DNA of 64,000 nt from positions 17,806 through 81,805 of the forward strand of contig CAZLFA010000007.1 in assembly GCA_964558665.1 (NCBI GenBank). The letters are read 5' to 3'. The DNA is from CAZLFA01 sp964558665 (GTDB taxonomy: Bacteria > Desulfobacterota > Syntrophia > Syntrophales > PHBD01). Shown here piece by piece: positions 27,629 through 36,186 of this stretch. A program made the translations under genes and the position numbers. The notes beneath the pieces are model-generated. The model made no database searches. It was not told the DNA's origin and saw only the letters and a list, made by a program, of their open reading frames with translations. Within the stretch, counting starts at the first letter, position 1; every line of letters begins with the position of its first letter.

Positions 27629-28591
27629 ATGGACCGCGAGGCTTTGATTTCCATAGTGATACCGGTTTTCAACGAGCAGGACAACCTGCACGCCCTCATG
27701 GAGCGCCTCCTCAGAGTTATGAGGGGAATGAAAAGGAGTTTTGAGATCATCCTGATCGATGACGGCAGCAGGGACGGCTCCCTGAAGATTCTTGAAGGAT
27801 TCGCCGTGGAGCCGGAAGTCAAGGTGGTGGAGCTGACAAGAAATTACGGGCAGCATGCCGCCATCCTGGCCGGTTTTTCCGTAGTGAAGGGCGGCATTGT
27901 CATTACCATGGACGCAGACCTGCAGAATCCTCCCGAGGAGATACCAGGGCTTGTCGGCGTAATGGAGGAGGGGGGGTATGATGTTGTCGGCACGATCCGT
28001 AAAGGGCGACAAGACTCTATTTTCAGGATCATTCCTTCCAAGATTATAAATATGGTCGCCAGGAAAATAACAGGCGTGGATATGCACGACTGGGGATGCA
28101 TGCTCAGGGCATACCGGCGCCCAGTCGTCGAGCGCATGATAACATGCCATGAACACGCAACATTCATTCCCGCTCTGGCAACTTATTTCGGTAAAAGGGT
28201 TACCGAGATCGAGGTGAGTCACGATGAACGCTTCGGAGGTGTCTCCAACTATCCCCTGAGAAAGCTGATCAATCTTCAATTTGACCTGGTGGCCTCTTTT
28301 TCAGAGCTGCCGATGAAGATGCTTATGTATGGAGGGATCGCCATGGCATGCACAGGGGTCTGCTTCGGTCTTTTCCTTGCGTGGGCGCGGCTGGTTTACG
28401 GAGCTCTCTGGGCCGCCCAGGGGGTCTTTACGCTTTTTGCCGTGCTGTTTGTGTTTGTCGGACTTCAGTTTTTCGCCTTCGGGGTTATCGGCGAATATAT
28501 CGGCCGCATCTACAGAGAAGTCAGGAAGCGTCCTGAATATGTCATTGAGAGGATTATCTCCTCCGAAGACAAGCCCGGAGCTGAAGCATGA
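27629..28591 (+). CDS. arnC: Undecaprenyl-phosphate 4-deoxy-4-formamido-L-arabinose transferase
   Basis: A 320-residue GT2-family enzyme that transfers the formylated sugar to undecaprenyl phosphate on the cytoplasmic side of the inner membrane. The GT-A fold is shown by SIVIPVFNEQDN, EIILIDDGSRDGS and the DAD metal motif in VITMDADLQNPPEEI. Conserved DWGCMLRAYRR and HDERFGGVSNYPLRKL follow. Two C-terminal hydrophobic helices (about residues 235-255 and 270-292) anchor it. AGGGAG precedes the ATG. The stop overlaps the start of the formyltransferase gene by four bases. Confidence 0.94.
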   Translation: MDREALISIVIPVFNEQDNLHALMERLLRVMRGMKRSFEIILIDDGSRDGSLKILEGFAVEPEVKVVELTRNYGQHAAILAGFSVVKGGIVITMDADLQNPPEEIPGLVGVMEEGGYDVVGTIRKGRQDSIFRIIPSKIINMVARKITGVDMHDWGCMLRAYRRPVVERMITCHEHATFIPALATYFGKRVTEIEVSHDERFGGVSNYPLRKLINLQFDLVASFSELPMKMLMYGGIAMACTGVCFGLFLAWARLVYGALWAAQGVFTLFAVLFVFVGLQFFAFGVIGEYIGRIYREVRKRPEYVIERIISSEDKPGAEA

Positions 28592-29511
28592 GGGCGGTGG
28601 TTTTTGCTTATCACGACATGGGGCTTGCCGGTCTTGAGTCTCTTGCGGAGGCATCCATAGATATTGCCGCAGTCTTTTCTCATGAGGATGACCCGGGAGA
28701 AAACTGCTGGTTCGGTTCCGTTGTACAATGGGCAAAAGAGAGGCGGATTCCGGTATTCTGTCCGGAAGATGTAAATGAAAAGAAATGGATTCAGCACATC
28801 AGCGATGTAAAACCGGATCTGATTTTTTCGTTCTATTACCGCAGAATGATCAGTCAGGATATCCTGGATGCAGCAAAATCCGGGGCGTATAATCTTCACG
28901 GGTCTCTTCTGCCCGCATTCCGGGGAAGGGCGCCGGTAAACTGGGTGCTGGTCAAGGGGGAAAAAACAACGGGTGTGACCCTCCATCATATGGTAAAAAA
29001 AGCGGATGCTGGCGATATTGTCGGTCAGCGCGAGGTGGCGATCGATTTTCCCGATACTGCCGTGACCCTTTACAGAAAACTGTGCGGAGCCTCCCGGCTT
29101 CTTCTCCGGGAGTTGCTGCCTCTTATCAAAGAGGGAAGGGCGCCCCGCATAAGGCAGGACCTGAACAAAGGATCCTATTATGGAGGCCGCAAACCGCAGG
29201 ATGGCTGCATTGACTGGCAGTGGCCGGCGGTCAGGATCTACAATCTGGTCAGGGCAGTGACGGATCCCTACCCGGGAGCGTTTGCCTTTATGCCGGATGG
29301 GGAGAAAATATTTGTCTGGCGGGCTTTGCCGGAAGAGAGCGGAACGAAGAAAACAAAGCCGGGAAAGGTGCTGCTTGAGGGAGAAAGCGTCTTTGTTGCG
29401 ACAGGTGAGGGAAGGATAAGGCTGCATGATATAAGCGTAGCGGGAGTCCGGATGGACGGCGTGCGCATTTTTCAATATTTCGAAGACAAGGAAGGAATTG
29501 AACTGAAATGA
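28588..29511 (+). CDS. arnA: UDP-L-Ara4N formyltransferase (separate ArnA N-terminal half)
   Basis: A 307-residue stand-alone formyltransferase using 10-formyltetrahydrofolate to formylate UDP-L-Ara4N. It corresponds to residues 1-304 of E. coli ArnA. The catalytic triad is at identical numbers: N102 and H104 in YNLHGSLLP and D140 in KKADAGDIV. The SLLPxFRGRAPxNW loop is intact and a C-terminal OB-like formyltransferase domain follows. In E. coli this domain is fused to the decarboxylase; here the frame ends in TGA, and the decarboxylase begins on an overlapping ATG in another frame. This split is not a decay product, because both parts are complete and coupled by a 4-base overlap. Confidence 0.93.
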   Translation: MRAVVFAYHDMGLAGLESLAEASIDIAAVFSHEDDPGENCWFGSVVQWAKERRIPVFCPEDVNEKKWIQHISDVKPDLIFSFYYRRMISQDILDAAKSGAYNLHGSLLPAFRGRAPVNWVLVKGEKTTGVTLHHMVKKADAGDIVGQREVAIDFPDTAVTLYRKLCGASRLLLRELLPLIKEGRAPRIRQDLNKGSYYGGRKPQDGCIDWQWPAVRIYNLVRAVTDPYPGAFAFMPDGEKIFVWRALPEESGTKKTKPGKVLLEGESVFVATGEGRIRLHDISVAGVRMDGVRIFQYFEDKEGIELK

Positions 29512-30536
29512 AGATTCTCATTCTCGGAGTTAACGGGTTTATCGGACACCATTTAACAAACCGCATCCTTGACGTCACGGATTGGACTGTTTACGGCATG
29601 GATCTGGCGAATGACCGTTTAGGTAAGGCGCTGAACAATCCGCGCTTCAATTTTCTTGAGGGCGATATTGCCATCAACAAGGAGTGGATAGAGTATCATG
29701 TGAAGAAGTGCGACGTGGTCATGCCCCTCGTCGCCATTGCGACGCCGAAGTTGTACGTTGAAGATCCGATCGGCGTTTTTGAACTCGATTTTGAAATGAA
29801 CCTTAATGTCGTAAAACAGTGCGTCAAGTACCGCAAGCGCGTCGTCTTTCCGTCGACATCGGAGGTTTACGGCGCCTGCAGCGACCCGGAATTCAAGGAG
29901 GATGAAAGCTTTCTGGTGGTCGGACCCATTCAAAAGGAGCGCTGGATATACTCCTGCTGCAAGCAGCTTCTGGACAGGGTGATTTATGCCTATGGCACCA
30001 GAGGGCAGCTTGAGTTTACCCTGTTTCGCCCCTTCAACTGGGTAGGCCCCCGCCTTGATTCCCTCTATGCCGCCAAGGAGGGCAGCTCCCGTGTTGTCAC
30101 GCAGTTCATCGCCGAGCTGCTGCTGAAGCGTCCGATTACCCTTGTGGACGGCGGCCATCAGAAAAGGTGTTTCACATATGTTGACGACGGGATATCCGCT
30201 CTAGTGAAAATTCTGGAAAACAAAAACGATGTCTGCAAGAATCAAATCATCAACATCGGCAATCCTGTCAATGAGTGTTCGGTCAAGGATCTTGCCCTGC
30301 TTCTGAAAAAGCTTTTCATGGAACACCCGGAACACCTCAAAGATCCGGTCTATTCCGAAATCATTGAGGTTCCGTCCGACACTTATTACGGAAAGGGCTA
30401 CCAGGATATATATACAAGAAAGCCGAGCATAGAAAACGCCAGGAAACTCCTCGGCTGGGAACCCGTGGTCGGCCTGGAGGATTCGATGAGAATGACTCTG
30501 CACTCTTTCCTCGAAGAGAACAAGCAGGACATGTAG
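29508..30536 (+). CDS. UDP-glucuronic acid oxidative decarboxylase (separate ArnA C-terminal half)
   Basis: A 342-residue extended SDR that oxidises and decarboxylates UDP-glucuronate to the UDP-4-keto-pentose used by ArnB. Conserved: the Rossmann GVNGFIGHH (8-16), S118 and E119 in PSTSEVYG, Y148 and K152 in YSCCK, and R304 in YTRKPS. These equal E. coli ArnA S433, E434, Y463, K467 and R619 with a constant offset of 315, showing the half-protein is complete and collinear with the fused enzyme. Together the two halves total 649 residues against 660 in E. coli. Physical association of the two products is plausible but not shown. Confidence 0.93.
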   Translation: MKILILGVNGFIGHHLTNRILDVTDWTVYGMDLANDRLGKALNNPRFNFLEGDIAINKEWIEYHVKKCDVVMPLVAIATPKLYVEDPIGVFELDFEMNLNVVKQCVKYRKRVVFPSTSEVYGACSDPEFKEDESFLVVGPIQKERWIYSCCKQLLDRVIYAYGTRGQLEFTLFRPFNWVGPRLDSLYAAKEGSSRVVTQFIAELLLKRPITLVDGGHQKRCFTYVDDGISALVKILENKNDVCKNQIINIGNPVNECSVKDLALLLKKLFMEHPEHLKDPVYSEIIEVPSDTYYGKGYQDIYTRKPSIENARKLLGWEPVVGLEDSMRMTLHSFLEENKQDM

Positions 30537-30565
30537 CAGGAATATCTTGTCCTCATGGTGTCCCT

Positions 30566-31426
30566 ATGGAAAAGACAGTCGGCCTGAAGATTGATGTGGA
30601 TACCTACCAGGGAATGAAGAAGGGCGTGCCGCGTCTTCTTTCCATTCTCGATGAGGCCGGTATCAGGGGTACGTTCTATCTGAGTATCGGTCCCGATGCC
30701 TCAGGCCGCGCTTTATTGCAGTTGATAAAGAACCCGCGCTTCCTGAAAAAGATGATACGCACGAATGCACCGGGACTTTACGGCTTCAGGACAGTGTTCT
30801 ACGGCACGCTTCTTCCTTCCCCGATGATTGCCCTATCTTTCCCGGAGCTTGTACGGCGGATTATCGATCTCGGCCATGAGGTGCAGTTCCACGCCTGGGA
30901 CCACCGGCGCTGGCAGGATGAACTGGGAAGCAGGTCTTCGGAATGGATTAAAGACTGGTTCGGCAGAGGCGTTGAGGCGTTTAAGGGACTGACAGGAGTG
31001 ATGCCGGCGTCATTCGGAGCGCCGGCCTGGCTGATAGATGACAGGGTGCTGGAGATCGTGCGGGCATATGGCTTTTCTTATCTGAGCTGCACGCGGGCAA
31101 AGAGGCCGTTCATCCACGCCGGTTTGGGAGTGCCTGAGATTCCCTCCGATCTTCCCTGTTTTGAAGAGACGGGAGTTGAACAGGGAAAGGCAATGATCAC
31201 ATCCATCATCGATAAAGGTGGATTGCATGTATTGCCTGTTCATGCCGAAGCGGAAGGCGGCATATGGGATGGTCATTTCATTGAACTCCTCGGCAGGCTG
31301 AAGTCCTCGGGATGCAGCTTTAAAACCCTGTCCCGGATCCTGGAAACTCTGTCCGTGAATGAACTGGAAACAAGAAAGTACAGGATGGAGCTGCTGCCGG
31401 GGAGGTCTGTACCGTGCGCAGTTTAG
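30566..31426 (+). CDS. arnD: 4-deoxy-4-formamido-L-arabinose-phosphoundecaprenol deformylase
   Basis: A 286-residue polysaccharide-deacetylase-fold (NodB/CE4-like) metal enzyme that removes the formyl group from undecaprenyl-phosphate-L-Ara4FN before flipping. Conserved ArnD features: VGLKIDVDTYQGMKKGVPRLL at the start (metal Asp pair), STF-like GTFYLSIGPD, HAWDHRRWQD (metal histidines) near residue 112, and VHAEAEG near the end. The E. coli protein has 296 residues. It lies 29 bases after the decarboxylase gene and closes the arn operon. ArnE/ArnF-type flippase genes and a UDP-glucose dehydrogenase gene are not found next to it. Confidence 0.92.
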   Translation: MEKTVGLKIDVDTYQGMKKGVPRLLSILDEAGIRGTFYLSIGPDASGRALLQLIKNPRFLKKMIRTNAPGLYGFRTVFYGTLLPSPMIALSFPELVRRIIDLGHEVQFHAWDHRRWQDELGSRSSEWIKDWFGRGVEAFKGLTGVMPASFGAPAWLIDDRVLEIVRAYGFSYLSCTRAKRPFIHAGLGVPEIPSDLPCFEETGVEQGKAMITSIIDKGGLHVLPVHAEAEGGIWDGHFIELLGRLKSSGCSFKTLSRILETLSVNELETRKYRMELLPGRSVPCAV

Positions 31427-31450
31427 AGGGAATATAGAGGAACAGATCTC

Positions 31451-33232
31451 ATGAAGGATCATACTAAGAAAATACAGATGGCAGACACTGAAAAGAGACC
31501 GGCATTCAACAGCGCGCTGCAGAACATAGTCAAATCCCTCATCGACAAGGGGCTGACAACGGAATCGGAATTGAATGCCTCCTGGGAGGACATGCAGCGC
31601 TCTCAGAAGTCTCTGGAGGATATGCTGATTGAAAAGTACAACATATCAAAAGACGATATGGGAGAGTTCCTCAACGAGTTTTATCAGTGCCGCTTTGTCG
31701 AGTATGACGAGAACAAGACGGTTCCCAACGACCTCTTGAAGAATCTGAAGTATGATTTCCTGAAGCGCGAATTGTGGGTGCCTCTGGAAAGCGCCGGCGA
31801 AACGATCGTTGTCATGGTGGACGACCCCAGCAACATACTGAAGCGCGACACGATAGAGAACCTTCTGAAGACGAAAGAGGTTGAATACTGCGTTGCGCTG
31901 AAAAGCGACATCCTGAAAACCATAAACCATTTTTTTGATCCCGACAGAAACCTCCCGCCTCTGACAACGGCGCCGGGTTTGAACGGCGCCGCTAAGAAAA
32001 GTTCGGGGAAGAATACCGTGATCTCCGAATCAGACAGCACCATCGTCAATCTGGTGAACCGTGTAATCAATGAGGCTTTCGAGCGCAGGGCGTCCGACAT
32101 CCATATCGAACCGGATACGAAGGATCAAACGGTCAATATACGCTTCCGCATCGACGGCGAATGCATCCCCTACAAGTCTTATCCCTACGACTACAAAGCG
32201 GCAATTGTATCCAGGATCAAGATCATGTCCAACCTGGACATTACGGAAAGAAGGCTGCCGCAGGATGGGAAGATAAGATTCAAGAGGCCGAATGCGGAGG
32301 AAATCGAGCTCAGGGTTGCCACCCTGCCCACGCACGGCTACGTAGAGGATGTGGTGCTGCGCATTCTTACCAGGGGGCAGATAATGACCCTTGACCAGTT
32401 GAACATGCCGCCGCAGACTTATGACAGTTTTATGAGGATACTGAAAAATCCGTACGGGCTGATCCTGCTCGTCGGTCCCACAGGTTCCGGGAAGACGACG
32501 ACGGCGCATGCCGCGCTGCATGTCATCAACAAGCCGAATACAAAGATATGGACGGCGGAAGACCCCGTGGAGATAACCCAGCAGGGCATCCGCCAGGTGC
32601 AGATGCATCACAAGATAGGCCTGGATTTCAGCAGCGCCATGCGCGCCTTTCTCCGGGCAGATCCCGATGTGATTCTCGTCGGCGAGATGAGGGATTACGA
32701 AACCGCCAAGATGGGAGTGGAGGCGTCAACAACCGGGCATCTGGTGCTGAGCACGCTGCACACCAACAATGCGCCGGAAACGATAGTCAGACTTCTCGAC
32801 ATGGGGATAGACCCGTTCGCTTTCTCGGATTCACTGCTGTGCGTTCTTGCCCAGAGGCTGGTGAGAAGATTGTGTCCGCGCTGCAAGGAACCGTATCATC
32901 CCTCCCGGGGACAGTATCAGGAGATTGTGCAAAGTTACGGAGAGAAACAGTTCGCCGCGCTTAGTTCTGCGTATAGCGACGATATGACGCTGTACAGGGC
33001 AAAAGGCTGCCGGGACTGCACAAACACGGGATTCCGCGGAATGATGGGACTGTTTGAGCTGCTGATCGTTTCGGAAAATGTCAAGCAGACGATCATAACG
33101 AAAAAATCCATTCCGGCATTGCGCAAGATTGCCGTTGCCGAAGGCATGAGGACCTTGATGCAGGACGGCATTTCCAAGGTGCTGGCCGGAGAAACGGAAC
33201 TGGTGGAAGTCCTGAGCGTCTGCATGCGCTGA
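31451..33232 (+). CDS. Type IV pilus / type II secretion assembly ATPase (PilB/GspE family)
   Basis: A 593-residue hexameric traffic ATPase. An N-terminal GspE/MshE-N-like domain (about 20-150) precedes the ATPase core with SDIHIEPD, Walker A GPTGSGKTTTAHA near residue 343, the Asp box, Walker B region PDVILVGEMRDYET, and the His box TGHLVLSTLHTNNA. A C-terminal four-Cys zinc motif (LCPRCKEPY and GCRDCTNTGF) is typical of GspE and PilB. No pilin, platform protein, secretin or other pilus gene lies within the window, and it sits directly behind arnD, 24 bases downstream. Choosing between PilB and GspE is not possible from sequence alone. Confidence 0.88.
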   Translation: MKDHTKKIQMADTEKRPAFNSALQNIVKSLIDKGLTTESELNASWEDMQRSQKSLEDMLIEKYNISKDDMGEFLNEFYQCRFVEYDENKTVPNDLLKNLKYDFLKRELWVPLESAGETIVVMVDDPSNILKRDTIENLLKTKEVEYCVALKSDILKTINHFFDPDRNLPPLTTAPGLNGAAKKSSGKNTVISESDSTIVNLVNRVINEAFERRASDIHIEPDTKDQTVNIRFRIDGECIPYKSYPYDYKAAIVSRIKIMSNLDITERRLPQDGKIRFKRPNAEEIELRVATLPTHGYVEDVVLRILTRGQIMTLDQLNMPPQTYDSFMRILKNPYGLILLVGPTGSGKTTTAHAALHVINKPNTKIWTAEDPVEITQQGIRQVQMHHKIGLDFSSAMRAFLRADPDVILVGEMRDYETAKMGVEASTTGHLVLSTLHTNNAPETIVRLLDMGIDPFAFSDSLLCVLAQRLVRRLCPRCKEPYHPSRGQYQEIVQSYGEKQFAALSSAYSDDMTLYRAKGCRDCTNTGFRGMMGLFELLIVSENVKQTIITKKSIPALRKIAVAEGMRTLMQDGISKVLAGETELVEVLSVCMR

Positions 33233-33261
33233 CAGGGATACATGTAAGGAGGATTAGACCC

Positions 33262-36180
33262 ATGATGTTTAAAACAAGCCTTTTTTCGTTTCTTGTAAGT
33301 CTCTTGCTTCTCCTTCCTTCTCCCGCATATCCATGGGGTTCTCTCGTGCCGGCAGAGACGCATCAGTACATAATCCATGCGGCTTACGACCGTCTGAAAG
33401 CAGACCCGGCCTTTGCCACGCATTTGTTCCCCTCCGTCAATGCTATTTTGGGACACGAGGGCGTAGAGTGGACCATCGGGTCCGCGGTAAAAGGAGGCTC
33501 AGACTACGCGCCTGTCGGGCTGTCAGGCGTGGGCCCCGATGCAAGCGGCATGTCGAAATACTCTGAGCACTATTACAATCCCATCATCCAGGAGGGTAAC
33601 GGCCCTGATGCGGCAGCACGCTATTTCAAGGTTCTTGTGCAGCAAAACCTGACCGGCAACAAAGGCCGCGAAGCAAGCGGAAAAGCGGCGGCTTACAGCG
33701 CTCACTTTCTGGCCGACATGTTTGTTCCCTATCATGTAATCGGTTCCTCGCGGGCCACTGCTGAAAAAATCTATAAAGAGCAGACAGCAAAACATCCCGG
33801 TGAAATAAATCTGGGGCAAAACATTGTCGGATCTTACAAACTCTCCTATCTCACTCCATTCAAAGGGGGAAACCCGAACTTTCATACCGAAATGTTCCGG
33901 GTTGTCAAAAAGACCGATCCTGCCGAGGTGGACTGGTTTGATCCATGGTACTTCAACGGCAATTCTGAAGCCATGATGATCAAGACATCAAGCCATGTGG
34001 CCTGGGAAGCCTTTCCAAACGGCGCAACAATGATCTCTGTTCATAACCGGGCAGGCAAGGGGCTTCCCGGATACGATCCCAACTGGAAGAACGCTCCCGT
34101 CAGCGGATTTAACACGAACCTCTGGGACGAACAGGCCAGGCAGGTACAGAAAATCGCTCTTCTGTCGGCAGCAGAAACGCGCAACCGTCTTGAAAGCTAC
34201 TACGAAGACCCGACACCGGCTCTGGCAAACACCATCCAGACAGTCTATACCATGTGGCGTGCATCCTTTTCGGGACTGCGCCCGGCCATCGAATATCAGC
34301 CCGATGGACCAAACAGATACAAAGTCACCGGCAAAATAGCCAATCAGGCCAGCGGCAGTGTTAAATCACTGAAAGTAAGACTTACAGCTATAGACTGTAC
34401 TGTATCCAACCGGCAGGACAAGGCTATTGACCATGTAGCCGCCGGAAGGACAGGCAATACGACACCCTGGCAGGTGACAACATCCGACAAGCTCTGCCGC
34501 CTCAAGCTGGAAGTGATAGGGAGCTATGAGATACCGGACCTGCAGTACGCGGCCGTGGAGCGGACCTTTTTCCCACAGCAGGTGAAGGAAACTGTCAAAG
34601 CCAAACCGCAAGAACCGATTGCCCAGGATATACCGGATATGAATGAAGTATGGGTTCTGGATAAATTTGAAAAGAACGATAAAAAAGCCAAACCCGAAGC
34701 AAAAAGCAACTACAGAAAAAATGTGTCATCATCTTACGGAACTGATTCGATGAACGTTACTGCCGAAACCTGGCAAGAAACAGATCGCATATGGGTGCTG
34801 AACGAAAAAGGAGAGAGGAGAACCTTCGATCCAAAGGAACCGAGAGTAATTAAAACAAAAATCCGGGGAAGCTGGACACCTTTTCCCCGCGTTTTTAAGG
34901 AGGGAGACAAATTCACCATTAGTTGCAGACTGGATATTTCGAAATCAGACTCCTACGATAAAATAAAACAAGCCCCGGAGGAAAAACAGCCGGCCTGGCT
35001 GGGTTTGAGCAAACCCATATTTGCCAGCATAGAGGTGCGGGAAGCCCGCTGGCACTTCCAGTGTCAATGCACCAATCTGAAGCCGGCATGCACAAAAACG
35101 GTAATCCTGAAGGGAGCCGATGCTGACTGGGGATATGTTGTTACGGCAAAAGCAATGGGATCAGAAACAGAACAGACATACCGTTATAAGTACCGGGGAA
35201 ACCGGAAAGGCGCCGCTAAAAGAACCGAACTTAAGGACACCACTCCCGGCGGGCAAGTTGCAGCCCAGCCCCAAGCCTCTGATTCATCCCCTGCTCCGGC
35301 AAGCGCCACTCCGGCCAGGGAACCCGAAGCATCCGGGGATTCGGCTGACAGTTCAGGCAAGATGCCTGCGGGAGGCATTCCCCCGGCCGATGCACCGCCG
35401 CTTGAAGAGGTACAGGCCCTGGTCGATCGCGGCGACTACCGCGGCGCCTTTGACGCGGCCAACAGGCTGATTGCGAAATCGCCGCGCAGTTCCGAGGCAC
35501 ATCGTCTGCGCGCCAATGCCGGCCGCAACCTGGGAAATCTGAAAGCCGCACTTGAGGATGCCAACATGGCTGTTGAACTTGACCCTTCCAATTGCCGTGC
35601 CCTCGGGGGGCGTGCGGCGGTCAGGCGAGCGCTTAAAGACTCTTCCGGTGCGATGGCCGATATCAACAAGGCTCTCGCGCTCAATCCCCTTTACCATCAG
35701 GGCCACGACTCGCGTGCGCAGCTTCTCCTGGAAGCGGGCGATCTTTCCGGGGCGCTTGCCTCCTCAAACCGCGCCGTTGAACTGAGTCCGCAAACGATCA
35801 TGTACATTGTCCGTCGCGCAACCATTTACAGGAACCTGAAGAATTATGCGGCCGCAATCGCGGACCTTAACCGCGTTATTGCGATCAGCCCGAAGTCGCC
35901 GGAACCATACTTTCAGCGGGGGCTGGTGCGACTGGAACAGAAACGATGGGACGATGTAATAGCAGATAACACGAAAGCGCTCGGACTCAATATAACCAAC
36001 GCCGCCGGTGCATACAACAATCGCGGCCTGGCCTATAAATATAAGGGGATGATCAACGAAGCCCGCCGGGATTTCACTCATGCCTTGGAGATAAAGCCCA
36101 ACGACAGTATTGCCAAAGGCAACCTTGAGCGTCTCAACAAGTTGCCTGCCGGTGCAGGTCGATCCCCGGTAAAACAGTAA
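33262..36180 (+). CDS. Secreted zinc phospholipase C / S1-P1 nuclease-fold protein with C-terminal TPR repeats
   Basis: A 972-residue secreted protein. A signal peptide (1-24) ends just before W25. Ligands of the trinuclear zinc site of bacterial phospholipase C can be matched in order: W25, H34, D81, H103, H148, D152, H158, H245 and E249. H148/D152/H158 and H245/E249 have the same spacing as H118/D122/H128 and H142/E146 of the Bacillus cereus enzyme. A beta-rich middle region (about 300-640) is followed by a Pro/Ala/Ser-rich linker and about six or seven TPR-type repeats (about 715-960). AGGAGG precedes the ATG pair. Substrate unknown; phospholipid or nucleic acid phosphodiester cleavage is inferred from the fold. 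Confidence 0.75.
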   Translation: MMFKTSLFSFLVSLLLLLPSPAYPWGSLVPAETHQYIIHAAYDRLKADPAFATHLFPSVNAILGHEGVEWTIGSAVKGGSDYAPVGLSGVGPDASGMSKYSEHYYNPIIQEGNGPDAAARYFKVLVQQNLTGNKGREASGKAAAYSAHFLADMFVPYHVIGSSRATAEKIYKEQTAKHPGEINLGQNIVGSYKLSYLTPFKGGNPNFHTEMFRVVKKTDPAEVDWFDPWYFNGNSEAMMIKTSSHVAWEAFPNGATMISVHNRAGKGLPGYDPNWKNAPVSGFNTNLWDEQARQVQKIALLSAAETRNRLESYYEDPTPALANTIQTVYTMWRASFSGLRPAIEYQPDGPNRYKVTGKIANQASGSVKSLKVRLTAIDCTVSNRQDKAIDHVAAGRTGNTTPWQVTTSDKLCRLKLEVIGSYEIPDLQYAAVERTFFPQQVKETVKAKPQEPIAQDIPDMNEVWVLDKFEKNDKKAKPEAKSNYRKNVSSSYGTDSMNVTAETWQETDRIWVLNEKGERRTFDPKEPRVIKTKIRGSWTPFPRVFKEGDKFTISCRLDISKSDSYDKIKQAPEEKQPAWLGLSKPIFASIEVREARWHFQCQCTNLKPACTKTVILKGADADWGYVVTAKAMGSETEQTYRYKYRGNRKGAAKRTELKDTTPGGQVAAQPQASDSSPAPASATPAREPEASGDSADSSGKMPAGGIPPADAPPLEEVQALVDRGDYRGAFDAANRLIAKSPRSSEAHRLRANAGRNLGNLKAALEDANMAVELDPSNCRALGGRAAVRRALKDSSGAMADINKALALNPLYHQGHDSRAQLLLEAGDLSGALASSNRAVELSPQTIMYIVRRATIYRNLKNYAAAIADLNRVIAISPKSPEPYFQRGLVRLEQKRWDDVIADNTKALGLNITNAAGAYNNRGLAYKYKGMINEARRDFTHALEIKPNDSIAKGNLERLNKLPAGAGRSPVKQ

Positions 36181-36186
36181 CCTGCC

